In this document: positions 1 through 10,756 of the stretch, one piece after another
How positions within the stretch are numbered: position 1 is the first letter of the stretch
Layout of the letters: the number at the start of each line of letters is the position of its first letter
Source of the DNA: Diplonema papillatum
Taxonomy: Eukaryota > Euglenozoa > Diplonemea > Diplonemida > Diplonemidae
Assembly: GCA_030068145.1 (NCBI GenBank)
Contig: JAPJBO010000491.1
Location: 62,001-126,000, forward strand
DNA length: 64,000 bases
Direction of reading: 5' to 3'
Notes under the pieces: generated by a model
Told to the model about the DNA's origin: nothing
The model's database searches: none
The model's input: the letters and a program-made list of their open reading frames with translations, nothing else
Translations under genes and position numbers: made by a program

Positions 1-43
1 GCCTGCCTCCCTTGAAAACGACCTGAGCTCGATTTCTACACTT

Positions 44-357
44 TGATCAAACTCACACTAATCTGAAACGATTACACTGGGGGCACAGCCAGCGGGCACA
101 GCGACGGAGTAGGCAGAAAAGCTCGGGCTGGTGTGGAACGCCGACTTCGGAGACCTTCAGGACGCGAGCGGCAAAAGCCTGCTGCACTCTCGTGTAGCAT
201 TGATCAAACTCACACTAATCTGAAACGATTACACTGGGGGCACAGCCAGCGGGCACAGCGACGGAGTAGGCAGAAAAGCTCGGGCTGGTGTGGAACGCCG
301 ACTTCGGAGACCTTCAGGACGCGAGCGGCAAAAGCCTGCTGCACTCTCGTGTAGCAG
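44..357. repeat. 157-bp tandem duplication
   Basis: Two nearly identical 157-bp units lie head to tail (44-200 and 201-357), each starting at TGATCAAACTCAC. The right end runs into the terminal part of the dispersed repeat family also seen at 11195-11460, 20401-20655 and 23122-23385, in reverse orientation (around 342-372, GGTACCAGGGAAAGCC on the minus strand). No gene is recognised in it. Confidence 0.85.
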
Positions 358-372
358 GCTTTCCCTGGTACC

Positions 373-1269
373 TGAACCTTGACGAAGATAATGAAGGTCG
401 CCAGCGAAGCTGTCGAAGAGGCCGGAGCTGGGCAGCTGCTTCCCGGTCGGCGGCTCGACAAAGTCGGATCGCTGCGCACCGTCGTCGTACCCCTGGGTAC
501 GAACCGCGCCCGCGGGTACAGAGACGATGCTCGTGCTCGCGTCGCAGCGAACAGGCACGCCTTCAATGGTGAGGCCTGGTTGACTGCAAGGTGACGAATT
601 CTACGAGGATGATGAAAGCGGCATCGCCGGAAATGGCGCACGACAACGCGGAGATGGGGGCCGGAGGCTGTGATGACAAATGTGCGCGCAGCGGCGAAGC
701 TTTGGGGAGAAGACAGCGCCTGTACCCGAGCACATTCGATCCTTTCCCTCCCGATACGTGGGGAATACGTCATCCCCCTCCTCCCACCCCGCGGAAGTCC
801 GGCCGTCTTCTCTCGAGCTGGGTGAGCCGCCGCCCTCTTATCACTGTCCTGAGAGCGTGGCGGTCGTCTCCCTTGCTTCTGCCGCCGAGTGGTCACCGTC
901 GATTCCGAACAACTTTTTTTCTGAGGTTAAAACCAGGGCATTAGCTTGGTTTCCGGCACATTTTCCAAGTTTGGACCGCTAACGGCTTTCTGCGTCCTCA
1001 CTGAGGAGTGGGCTCGACACAGCGCGACGTATCTTCACTATCTTCACGACAATGCTGGGCCCTGAGTGCCTCGGATTGCACATTGGCCACCTCTGCCGGG
1101 GGCCTGGGGGATGCAGTGCCATTTATTTTCTTCTTTTCCCCCGCCGGCTTTTCCAAAATTAGGACTGACGGTCCGCGTGTGGATACAGAAGCTAGTACCC
1201 TGGGGGGGTTAAAACATAAAAAAGGAATTGCCGACTTCTCACGCTATCTTCTGTCTCTCTCTTTCTCTC
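373..1269. other. region without recognised gene
   Basis: This GC-rich stretch has overlapping open frames on both strands, but none has a recognisable domain or convincing composition. It lies downstream of the CCAR-like gene, whose stop codon is at 1270. A polyadenylation region for that gene is expected here but was not identified. Confidence 0.4.
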
Positions 1270-4200
1270 TCAGGCTTGCTTTTTCGCTTGCGGCTGCGAC
1301 TCTTCGCCGTCGTCCCTCGGCCGTTTTTGTGGCTGGGGTGTGCCAACGGAGAGGAGCTTAAGGTGCAGGTAGCTGAATGTTGGCGTGTGGAGGTTGGCGC
1401 AAAGGGTTGATGCTGCGTGCGTCGTGAGCTCGTTGGATGAGCAGAGCAGCGCGGTGCGGATGGCGGACGTCTCGATGGACCCCTTGCAGGAGAGGTCGAA
1501 GTAGGAGAAGGAGTGCACGATCTCCGCGGGGAGGGGCGCCTGGACCAGGGTCTTTGCGACGGAGTCGGATTCGAGCTCGGATTTGCTTTCCTCCTCGTCT
1601 TGCTTCGCCCAATCTGCACGCATCGTCTGCTCCCGCTCGGCGAAGGCCGCCGTCAGGGCCCTGCTGCCGGCCACCCACGCCGCGTGCGCTTCGTCCGCCT
1701 CTTCCGCGGTCAAACCCTCGCTCGCGTCGGCGCGCTCCTTCGCGGCTTTGCTCTCGGCCGCGATCAGCTCCTCCTTCAGCGCCGCCAGCTGCCCCTCTCG
1801 CGCCGCCCGCGCCGCGGCCACCCGCCGGCTCCGCTCGTGCTTCTCGCGGTTCACCTCGTTGATGGCGTCGGAGCAGCTTCGCAAGAACGACCGCACGACA
1901 ACCGATGCGTACCTGTGTGCGCGATAGTGGAAATAGCTGAGCCGCAGCTCTTGAAGAAGAGGAAGCGTGAAAACAAGTTATTTGTGGACGCACGACAACC
2001 GATGCGTACCTGTGTGCGCGATAGTGGAAATAGCTGAGCCGCAGCTCTTGAAGAAGAGGAAGCGTGAAAACAAGTTATTTGTGGACGCACGACAACCTAT
2101 GCGTACCTGTGTGCGCGATAGTGGAAATAGCTGAGCCGCAGCTCTTGAAGAAGAGGAAGCGTGAAAACAAGTTATTTGTGGACTCACGACAACCGATGCG
2201 TACCTGTGTGCGCGGTGCGCGACAGTGTAAATAGCTGAGCTGAAACTCTTGAAGAAGAGGAAGCGTGAAAACAGGTTTTTAACTAGGGACTTTTCTAGAA
2301 GGTCCGTATTTAAAATCTCCGGTTGGCCGTAGGAGCTTTTCGTGTTGGAAGAAGTACGCCAAGTTGCGGTTCGCTATTTTTTTTAGAGTTAAAGTTCGCT
2401 TGAAATTCCGGGGGTTTAGGGTCTCCGTGTGACCGTTCATGAATTTTTACCAAATTCGTGCACGTTTTGCGGGAATTCTCCGTCGGTCACGCACTCCTGA
2501 GACGCGAGCAGTGAACGGAGAAAACACGAGAGGTCGGGTAACCCCCCGAGCTAGCCGCAGAAAGTGAGCGAACGGGCTAGCCCCGGAGGTCACGCCACCA
2601 AACCCAAGGGGGACGGAGGGTCGGAACCCATGCCCCACGGATCTCGCCGCCGAAGCAACGGAAGCTGGTATCCAGCAAGAAAGTGCACCCTCGCACGAGG
2701 GTATCCATGGCCGAACGGCCGTCGAAGGCAGAAAATGATAAAAAGAGTTGCAGGGAGGGCGGGTGGGAAATTTTTCCCCGCGATCCAAGTGCGCACCGAG
2801 GTGTCGTTTGTTTTACCTAGTAGAATTCCCCCGACAAATCAATAGGCTTTGCGGGGGGTTTTGCGGCGGTTTGCGGGGGTTTCGCGGCGGTTTGCGGCGG
2901 TTTGCGGCGGTTTGCGGCGGTTTGCGGCGGTTTGCGGCGGTTTGCGGCGGTTTGCGGCGGTTTGCGGCGGTTTGCGGCGGTTTGCGGCGGTTTGCGGCGG
3001 TTTGCGGCGGTTTGCGGCGGTTTGCGGCGGTTTGCGGCGGTTTGCGGCGGTTTGCGGCGGTTTGCGGCGGTTTGCGGCGGTTTGCGGCGGTTTGCGGCGG
3101 TTTGCGGCGGTTTGCGGCGGTTTGCGGCGGTTTGCGGCGGTTTGCGGCGGTTTGCGGCGGTTTGCGGCGGTTTGCGGCGGTTTGCGGCGGTTTGCGGCGG
3201 TTTGCGGCGGTTTGCGGCGGTTTGCGGCGGTTTGCGGCGGTTTGCGGCGTTTGCGGCGGTTTTGCGGTTTGCGGTTTGCGGCGGTTTGCGGCGGTTTGCG
3301 GCGGTTTGCGGCGGTTTGCGGCGGTTTGCGGCGGTTTGCGGCGGTTTGCGGCGGTTTGCGGCGGTTTGCGGCGGTTTTGCGGCGGTTTGCGGCGGTTTGC
3401 GGCGGTTTTGCGGCGGTTTTGCGGCGGTTTTGCGGAGGTTTTGCGGAGGTTTGCGGCGGTTTGCGGAGGTTTGCGGGGGTTTGCGGGGGTTTGCGGGGGT
3501 TTTGCGGGGTTTTGCGGGGGTTTGCGGGTATGTAAAAGGTTTTGTGACACTTAAATGGTTGAGACACTTTCACGGACACTTTCACGGGTAAAAGAGTGAC
3601 ACTTTCGGAAGGTCTTAGTTTCGTGTTGAGGCTGAATCTTGCCTCATCATGTATGTTTGATGCTAGCATCAAGTCTTCGTCGATTACTTCCCCGCATTGC
3701 ATACTGAAGGCAGTACTCCTCGACAGCGTCCGTGATCAGGAACGGGAACTCGAGCAGCGGGTGCAGGTTCGCCGGCGCTGCCGCCGCCGGCGGCGGGGAA
3801 GACTCCGCCTCGTCGTCGACGTTGATTTCGTCGCCCTTCGCGGTGCCGGGCGCCCTGCGCAGCGCCTCGATGGACCGGGCGCACGACGCCTGCAGCGCCG
3901 CGACCGTCACCAGCTGCGAGCACCCGGAGTGCACGCGGAGCGGCGTCGTCGTCTCCCACACCGCAGGGTACAGCAACAGCACCGACGGGCGGTCCGAGAA
4001 GTGCAGCTCCAGACACGAGTACCAAGTGGTCACAACGAGGTTGATTTGAGACACTTTCACGGGTAAAAAAAGTGACACTTTCGGGAATAAAAGGCTGAGA
4101 CACTTTTACGGGTAAAAAGGACGAGACACTTTCGGGTAAAAAGGTTGAGACACTTCAAAGGTTGGGACACTCTTACGGACACTTTCACGGGTAAAAAAGG

Positions 4201-7169
4201 TGAAACGTTCACGGGTAAAAAATGTGACACTTTCGGGAAAAAAGATTGAGACACTTTCACGGGTAAAAAGGTTGAGACACTTTCACGGGTAAAAAGGTTG
4301 AGACACTTTCACGGGTAAAAAGATTGAGACACTTTCACGGGTAAAAAGATTGAGACACTTTCACGGGTAAAAAGATTGAGACACTTTCACGGGTAAAAAG
4401 ATTGAGACACTTTCACGGGTAAAAAGATTGAGACACTTTCACGGGTAAAAAGGTTGAGACACTTTCACGGGTAAAAAATGTGACACGTTCACGTGTAAAA
4501 AAGTTGAGACACGTTCACGGGTATGTAAACAGGTTTTGAGACACCTTAAAAATTGAGACACTTTCACGGGTAAAAAGGTGACACTTTCGGAAAGTCTTAG
4601 TTTCGTGTTGAGGCGGTATCTTACCGCATCATGTATGTTTGAAGCTAGCATCAACTGCATACCGAAGGCAGTACTCCTCGACAGCGTCCGTGATCAGGAA
4701 CGGGAACTCGAGCAGCGGGTGCAGGTTCGCCGGCGCTGCCGCCGCCGGCGGCGGGGAAGGCTCCGCCTCGTCATCGACGTTGATTTCGTCGCCCTTCGCG
4801 GTGCCGGGCGCCCTGCGCAGCGCCTCGATGGACCGGGCGCACGACGCCTGCAGCGCCGCGACCGTCACCAGCTGCGAGCACCCGGAGTGCACGCGGAGCG
4901 GCGTCGTCGTCTCCCACACCGCAGGGTACAGCAACAGCACCGACGGGCGGTCCGAGAAGTGCAGCTCCAGACACGAGTACCAAGTGGTCACAACGAGGTT
5001 GATTTGAGACACTTTCACGGGTAAAAAAAGTGACACTTTCGGGAATAAAAGGCTGAGACACTTTTACGGGTAAAAAGGACGAGACACTTTCGGGTAAAAA
5101 GGTTGAGACACTTCAAAGGTTGGGACACTCTTACGGACACTTTCACGGGTAAAAAAGGTGAAACGTTCACGGGTAAAAAATGTGACACTTTCGGGAAAAA
5201 AGATTGAGACACTTTCACGGGTAAAAAGATTGAGACACTTTCACGGGTAAAAAGGTTGAGACACTTTCACGGGTAAAAAGATTGAGACACTTTCACGGGT
5301 AAAAAGATTGAGACACTTTCACGGGTAAAAAGATTGAGACACTTTCACGGGTAAAAAGATTGAGACACTTTCACGGGTAAAAAGATTGAGACACTTTCAC
5401 GGGTAAAAAGATTGAGACACTTTCACGGGTAAAAAGGTTGAGACACTTTCACGGGTAAAAAATGTGACACGTTCACGTGTAAAAAAGTTGAGACACGTTC
5501 ACGGGTATGTAAACAGGTTTTGAGACACCTTAAAAATTGAGACACTTTCACGGGTAAAAAGGTTGAGACACTTTCACGGGTAAAAAGGTTGAGACACTTT
5601 CACGGGTAAAAAGATTGAGACACTTTCACGGGTAAAAAGATTGAGACACTTTCACGGGTAAAAAGATTGAGACACTTTCACGGGTAAAAAGATTGAGACA
5701 CTTTCACGGGTAAAAAGATTGAGACACTTTCACGGGTAAAAAGATTGAGACACTTTCACGGGTAAAAAGGTTGAGACACTTTCACGGGTAAAAAATGTGA
5801 CACGTTCACGTGTAAAAAAGTTGAGACACGTTCACGGGTATGTAAACAGGTTTTGAGACACCTTAAAAATTGAGACACTTTCACGGGTAAAAAGGTGACA
5901 CTTTCGGAAAGTCTTAGTTTCGTGTTGAGGCGGTATCTTACCGCATCATGTATGTTTGAAGCTAGCATCAACTGCATACCGAAGGCAGTACTCCTCGACA
6001 GCGTCCGTGATCAGGAACGGGAACTCGAGCAGCGGGTGCAGGTTCGCCGGCGCTGCCGCCGCCGGCGGCGGGGAAGGCTCCGCCTCGTCATCGACGTTGA
6101 TTTCGTCGCCCTTCGCGGTGCCGGGCGCCCTGCGCAGCGCCTCGATGGACCGGGCGCACGACGCCTGCAGCGCCGCGACCGTCACCAGCTGCGAGCACCC
6201 GGAGTGCACGCGGAGCGGCGTCGTCGTCTCCCACACCGCAGGGTACAGCAACAGCACCGACGGGCGGTCCGAGAAGTGCAGCTCGAGAAACGAGTACCAA
6301 GTGGTCACAGCGGAGAGGTCGAGCCCGGTCTTCTCGAGCAGCAGCTTGGTCAGGAATGCCTGGGCGCGCATGGCGAAAGACACGCCTTCGGCGCCCGGCG
6401 GCACCTCGCCCCCGAACAGCATGCCGTCGAGCTTCGACAGCAGCCCGATGTAAGACGTCGGGTGCCGCCGGGCCGCGCTTGGCGCCGCCATCGACTGGAA
6501 GAACAGCAGGTACGCCTCCCGCTGCGGCGCTGCTTTTTCCTCTCCTCCCGCCGCCGCTGCTGCTGCTGCTGCTGCTCCCGCAGTTGGGGAGTCTGCCGAC
6601 GCGTCCGCTTTGCTCGCGGACAGCACTTGGAACGGCTTCACCTTCACGAATGGGCTGATTCCACCTTCCTCCGGCAGCGCCGGCATGTCGACCCAATGGG
6701 AGGTCACGCGGGTGAGCGACGGAGGCAGTGGTTTGCCGCCGCAGCGGTACTGGGTTTCTGCGACGGTGCGCACGCGGGTCTCGTAGAAAAAGGTCGTCTG
6801 CCGGGGCTGCGGCTTCGGCGGCGGCGGCGAAGGCAGCTTGTTCAGCGCGCTGGCGACCGCCTTCGGCGCCGTGAAGGCGGGGGAGGCGGCTTTGCGCGTC
6901 ACAGGGGACGGGACGTACTGCTGCTGCTGCTGCTGCTTCAGCTGCTGCTGCTGGACTGCCAGCAGGAAGGGCGCGGCGGCGGCGGCGGCGGCGCCGGGGG
7001 TAGTCGCGGCGGCGGCGGCGGCGGGGCTGTGCTTCGCCTTCGGGCTGGCCGCGACGGGCTTCACCGACGGCCTCCCCGGCAGGGTGCGGGCCAGGGGGCC
7101 CGGCCGTATCATCTGGCGCTGCGCGGGGCTGCCGGAGCCGACGCGCGGCGGCGTGATTCGCTGGCTCAT
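1270..7169 (-). CDS. CCAR1/DBC1-like protein, two exons
   Basis: The exons are 7169-5980 and 1912-1270, giving 610 residues. The donor (CG|GTATGC) and acceptor (CACACAG|GTACGC) join in phase. The N-terminus is Pro/Ala/Gln-rich with runs coded by CAG and GCC repeats. Residues about 280-325 match the conserved core of the DBC1 domain of CCAR1/CCAR2 (pattern TGxDLSxxTxWY...LLxPxVW). A charged coiled-coil-like stretch begins exon 2. Residues about 530-570 resemble the degenerate EF-hand near the CCAR C-terminus (SYFDLSCKGSI). The tail is basic (KRPRDD...AKKQ) and could be a nuclear localisation signal. In animals, CCAR proteins are nuclear coregulators of transcription and splicing; that role here is inferred. 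The SAP domain of animal CCAR1 was not seen, so the protein is short for the family. The intron is 4.07 kb and full of repeats, and the gene start is duplicated upstream, so the true start could differ. Confidence 0.8.
1894..2285. repeat. 97-bp tandem array repeating a 3' splice site
   Basis: Four units start at 1894, 1991, 2088 and 2185, with an exact 97-bp period and few differences. Read on the minus strand, each unit carries the intron end (CACACAG) and the first bases of CCAR-like exon 2 (GTACGCATCGGTTGTCGTGCG). Only the copy at 1894-1914 continues into the exon. The array therefore offers up to four candidate acceptors in a row. Confidence 0.85.
2380..2445. repeat. dispersed GGAGACCC-box repeat inside CCAR-like intron
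   Basis: The segment contains TTTAGAGTTAAAGTTCGC, then GAAATTCCGG, then TTTAGGGTCTCCG and TGACC. The same order of blocks recurs at 7240-7303 and 24230-24295, and shorter versions occur near 12797, 20690, 53010 and 53555. Copies sit in front of two gene starts and inside introns. Confidence 0.7.
2852..3530. repeat. 10-bp minisatellite (TTTGCGGCGG)n
   Basis: About 65 units of TTTGCGGCGG run with an exact period of 10. They become degenerate towards 3400-3530 (TTTGCGGGGG and TTTTGCGG variants). All frames on both strands stay open because the unit has no stop codon. It lies in the CCAR-like intron and is not coding. Confidence 0.95.
3596..4052. pseudogene. duplicated end of CCAR-like exon 1 (copy 2)
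   Basis: This minus-strand copy of the 3' part of exon 1 covers the DBC1-domain end (LELHFSDRPSVLL) down to the donor. The donor here reads A|GTATGC instead of CG|GTATGC. It is nearly identical to 4578-5008 and 5895-6305. It lies inside the intron and is cut off upstream where 26-bp repeats begin. If spliced in, it would disturb the protein, so it is called an exon relic. Confidence 0.85.
4053..4575. repeat. 26-bp minisatellite, first array
   Basis: The unit is GTTGAGACACTTTCACGGGT followed by AAAAAG, with a 26-bp period (for example 4271 to 4297). Arms of the array carry variants with missing segments. The same array recurs at 5010-5893, with the exon copy at 4578-5008 between them, so exon and array were duplicated together. 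Confidence 0.95.
4578..5008. pseudogene. duplicated end of CCAR-like exon 1 (copy 1)
   Basis: A second intronic copy of the exon 1 end, minus strand, with an intact GTATGC donor. It matches 5895-6305 almost base for base up to about residue VTTWYS, where the 26-bp repeat interrupts it. Confidence 0.85.
5010..5893. repeat. 26-bp minisatellite, second array
   Basis: The same 26-bp unit as 4053-4575, containing internal higher-order duplication: the block with the GTATGTAAACAGG variant occurs near 5500 and again near 5836. It ends directly at the real end of CCAR-like exon 1. Confidence 0.95.
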
Positions 7170-7199
7170 ATTGCTCTCGATCGACCCCGCTTCCCTCCC

Positions 7200-7310
7200 T
7201 CTTCGTTGCTACGCTGTCTTGCGAGTTTTGAGTTTTATTCCTTTTTAGAGTTAAAGTTCGCTTGAAATTCCGGGGTTTTAGGGTCTCCGTGTGACCGTTC
7301 ATGAATGGGT
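7200..7310 (-). promoter_or_regulatory. leader region of CCAR-like gene with GGAGACCC box
   Basis: Upstream of the ATG at 7169 the minus strand reads GGTCACACGGAGACCC, then CGGAATTTCAAG, then AACTTTAACTCTAAAAAGG, then a CT/AG-rich stretch. Because the same blocks recur before the membrane protein gene (around 53010-53050), this may be a shared promoter or 5'-leader element. It may equally be a mobile repeat that landed there. Confidence 0.4.
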
Positions 7311-7570
7311 TCTCTTAGTCTTGAGTTTTATTCCTTTTTAGAGTGTGAGTTGCATTTTGCGAACCCGGAACTGCCTCCTTAGAGAGAACAGGCAGCTTTT
7401 CGCTCAGTAGTAAAAAGGCCGCCTGCCGAGCGCTACGGCTTCGACGGAGGAGACGGCTGCTGAAGCTGCTTTCGCTGCCGCTGCTGAAGCTGCGTCTGCT
7501 GCTGCTGCTATTGCTTCTGCTGCTGCTGCGTCTGCTGCTGCTGCGTCTGCTGCTGCTGCTTCAGCTCAGC

Positions 7571-7601
7571 TGCTACTGGTGCTGCTGCTGCTGCTGTTTC
7601 A

Positions 7602-7680
<79 letters not shown>

Positions 7681-8410
7681 TGCCAGCAGGAAGAGCGCGG
7701 CGGCGGCGGCGGCGGCGCCGGGGGTAGTCGCGGCGGCGGCGGCGGCGGGGCTGTGCTTCGCCTTCGGGCTGGCCGCGACGGGCTTCACCGACGGCCTCCC
7801 CGGCAGGGTGCGGGCCAGGGGGCCCGGCCGTATCATCTGGCGCTGCGCGGGGCTGCCGGAGCCGACGCGCGGCGGCGTGATTCGCTGGCTCATATTGCTC
7901 TCGATCGACCCCGCTTCCCTCCCTCTTTGTTGCTACACTGTCTAGCGAGTTTTGAGTTTTATTCCTTTTTAGAGTGTGAGTTGCATTTTGCGAACCCGGA
8001 ACTGCCTCCTTAGAGAGAAAAGGCAGCTTTTCGCTCAAGTCGTTTCGGTCAGCGTTACTCGTCTCTGACCGTAGTAAAAAGGCCGCCTGCCGAGCGCTAC
8101 GGCTTCGACGGAGACGGCTGCTGAAGCTGCTTTCGCTGCCGCTGCTTCTGCTGCGTCTGCTGCTGCTGCTATTGCTTCTGCTGCTGCTGCGTCTGCTGCT
8201 GCTTCAGCTCAGCTGCTACTGGTGCTGCTGCTGCTGCTGTTTCAGCTGCTGCTGCTGCTGCTGCTGTTTCAGCTGCGGCTGCTGTTTCAGCTGCTGCTGC
8301 TGTTTCAGCTGCTGCTGCTGTTCAGCTGCTGCTGCTGCTGCTGCTGCTGCTGTTTCAGCTGCTGCTGGGGCAGGAAGGGTGCGGCGGCGGCGGCGGCGCC
8401 GGGGGTAGTG
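7571..8410. pseudogene. tandem copies of the CCAR-like gene 5' end
   Basis: The start of the gene is repeated upstream. A second ATG with the same N-terminus (MSQRITPPRVGSG) is at 7893, 724 bp from the first, with the same leader. It runs into a long CAG tract (minus strand) and stops at 7573. A third partial copy (about 8110-8410) keeps only the leader edge, the CTG tract and a worn GCC-rich block. The CTG tract differs in length in each copy, so the slippage is later than the duplication. Confidence 0.85.
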
Positions 8411-8559
8411 GTGGTGGTGGCGTGTGCTTCGCCTTCGAGCGTTGCGCCCTGCTGTCAGGAAGCCCGCGGTCCAAAAAAAGGGCAGAACAAAGCGGCAATG
8501 GATATGCTTGTTTCTGGTTGTTCACTGGAAAAGGAAAAGAGAAGTAAAAAAGCTCGGGG

Positions 8560-8605
8560 AAGCAAAAAAAAAAAAAAAAAAAAAAATGCAAAAAAAAAAT
8601 CGTAT
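8560..8605. repeat. poly(A) runs
   Basis: Two A-runs (about 23 and 9 bases) separated by TGC. They may be the tail of an old retroposed sequence or simple slippage; no source gene is seen. Confidence 0.5.
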
Positions 8606-8698
8606 CCTCTTCCGCTTCCTTTCAAGGGTCGCTTGGTTGTCGTGCCGAACTCGTGTCAAAGGCATGCTGCCACCGGCACATACCGTAATTGGATGATG

Positions 8699-8756
8699 GG
8701 TAAACCCTGGGACACCCCCCCAAAATGGGGCTGGGTGTTCCCAGGTTTTACCCGGT
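8699..8756. repeat. foldback hairpin, MITE-like
   Basis: The left arm GGGTAAACCCTGGGACACCC and right arm GGGTGTTCCCAGGTTTTACCC are near-complementary around a short loop. A half copy of the right arm recurs at about 8885-8912. This suggests a small foldback element. Confidence 0.6.
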
Positions 8757-9194
8757 TTGGCATATTTTTTTTTTTCGTCGCGACCCTGCTCAATACTCAG
8801 CTCGACCCCTAGATGCCGCTGTCATAGGAGGCTGCAGGACCACCACTGGTGCAGTCACGCGGGTGATTCTCTGGGAGACCCCTCCCCCGGGGTGTCCCAG
8901 GTTTTACCCGGTCTGTCATTTACCCGTTCCAGCTTTAGTCCAGTTCAACATTATTCCAATTACGGTAGTGTTGGGATACTGCAGTGTGCTACAATGTGGT
9001 GAGACGCTGGGGGGGGGGGGGGGGGTGGGTTTGGGCAGAAGAGACACAACTCGCAACAGCACGGTGCTGCGCATGTGGGCTCGTATCCGACCGCCGATAT
9101 GCTAAGAGCAATTTCCACCCCGGGTAAGCCTTCTTCGAAAGCACGAAATCCCGACACCCTGATGCTAGCGTGGAGAAAGAATGAGCGGCGAAGG

Positions 9195-10010
9195 GGAAAG
9201 GGGGTGGGATTGCAAGAAACGTGCTTGGAATGGGTATGTGCTCAACACCGCACTGGTCCCGTCTGCGCCGTGTTTCGGTCCTTCAAGCCACGGACACATA
9301 AAGGCGGACCATCATCAGCGCGGAACCTGAGTGTCTGCAGACAGGACAGCGGTGTGAGCCTGGTTTGTCAGGCGGCTGTTCGTAGCTCGGCACAGCCAGG
9401 ACCACCCGTGCTACTAGAGCACAGGCAAATCCGTCACGGGGAGAAGGCCCCTACAACCGTGTCTGAGCAATCAGTTAAAAAACTCAGGGCACTCGCCCTG
9501 ATTGTGACTGCGAAGGGGAAAGGGGGTGGGGGGAGCGCGTGTAAATGGGGAGGAAGGCCGTGGGTTTGGGTGGCAACGGAGACCACGGGAAAAAAAAGCG
9601 TGGTGGAATTCCCATGTATCCCAACACTTGCGATTTTTTTCGTTCCCTTATACTCCCCAATGGGATTGCCTTGGGCAAGGCAATCCCATTGGATATTAGG
9701 GAACAAAGTTTGAAGTGGTGGGGGGAAAAGGGAAATACACCAAAAAAAAAAAAAGCATTGGGGGATTGCAAGACGTGCTTGGAAGGGATATGTGCTCAAA
9801 CACCGCCTGCGCCGGTGGTTGTCGTTTGAGCCACGGACACAATGAGGCGGACCATCATCAGCGCGGAGCCTGGGTATCTGCAGACAGGAAAGCGCTGTGA
9901 GTCTGGTCTGTCAGGCGGCGAGTTCGTAGCTCGTCACAGGCACTAGAGCATAGTAGGCAAATTCGTCCCGGGGAGAAAGCCGCTACAACCGTGTCTGAGC
10001 AAACGCAGGT
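9195..10010. repeat. dispersed repeat family R1, two copies
   Basis: Two copies (about 9205-9450 and 9765-10000) share blocks such as GTGCTTGGAATGG, GCGGAACCTGAGTGTCTGCA, GACAGGACAGCGGTGTGAG and GGCGGCTGTTCGTAGCTC. Other copies are near 16960-17110 (reverse), 18140-18310, 20035-20105, 40395-40510, 43995-44100, 51240-51430 and 51720-51890. The family is also the unit of the 220-bp array at 17187-18135. It has no ORF and is probably a non-autonomous element. Confidence 0.75.
9636..9705. repeat. 36-bp hairpin with 16-bp perfect stem
   Basis: The arms CCAATGGGATTGCCTT and AAGGCAATCCCATTGG (9657-9692) are perfect complements around GGGC. Outer arms GTTCCCTTAT and ATTAGGGAAC extend the fold imperfectly. 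It may be a foldback element or a transcribed hairpin RNA. It lies between the two R1 copies. Confidence 0.7.
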
Positions 10011-10439
10011 CTCCGGGGTCAATGACCCAAGAAGGCGGCTTCTTTCGCGATAAGTGGCGCAAACCCGTTCCGGTGAGCTCTTCGAGGGCTGTCGCCAAAA
10101 CCGGAAAGGACCCTTAAAGACCTCACTTTTGCGGAGAAAAAGGGAACCCTACCACTCAGATGGCCCCTAAATGCAGAATAACTAGTTGGATGCTTGTTTA
10201 GGCTGAAGCAACGGCTGCAGAATAACAAACGAAAACAAGGCGAAGCCACAAGGGAAGGCGTTTACAACGAGAACCAACCCCCCCGCCACGGGTGATCCAC
10301 CTACTGTTTAGGAGAAATCTGCACAACCTTCCACAATCAGTGTTGACCCATAGTTCTGCGGAGTTCTGCAAAGCTCGGCAAAGTTGCGAAAGGTTGCAAC
10401 AAGTTGCCCATGACTTCCCACTAACGCAACACAGCCTAC

Positions 10440-10620
10440 GGCGGTGAAGAACGAAGCCCGCTCGAGTTACCGATGAAGCCCCTTGTCAATACCACCCAAC
10501 GACTGTAACACGCATGCACAATGCCGGATGCTAGCGTCTGTCAAGAGCATGCGTGGCACAGCCGTGTCTTAAAGGTGAGATGAGAGGCATTGACTCACTC
10601 TGTCAAAGGACAATACCACT
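10440..10620. repeat. dispersed repeat R2, copy 1
   Basis: This segment is about 80% alike to 12340-12512. Shared blocks include CTTGTCATTACCACCCAACG, GCTAGCGTCTG, AGCATGCGTG and ACTCACTCTGTCAAAGGAC. No ORF. A worn third remnant may lie near 50510. Confidence 0.7.
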
Positions 10621-10756
10621 AAACGCAACAAGAAATTCTGTGAAGACTTCTGCTAAGAAAATAGGTGGATCGCCCCAACTGTTCTCTTTCCTCGTTTGAA
10701 GCGCCCCCTGATTGTGACTGCGACTCCGCAAGGTCGCACTGACTGGCGGGGAAATA

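Noticed and set aside
2748-3702. Long open frames on both strands (up to 287 residues)
   Set aside because: They only translate the 10-bp minisatellite, whose unit has no stop codon in any frame.
4053-5893. CRISPR-like regular repeats
   Set aside because: Units follow each other directly with no unique spacers; this is a minisatellite in a eukaryotic intron.
5946-6305. Reading frame of CCAR-like exon 1 running past the donor (ending VDASFKHT)
   Set aside because: The donor at 5979 joins in phase to exon 2 at 1912, which supplies the family C-terminus.
7508-8812. Leu/Cys/Ala-rich plus-strand frames
   Set aside because: They are CTG-repeat translations opposite the duplicated CCAR-like gene start.
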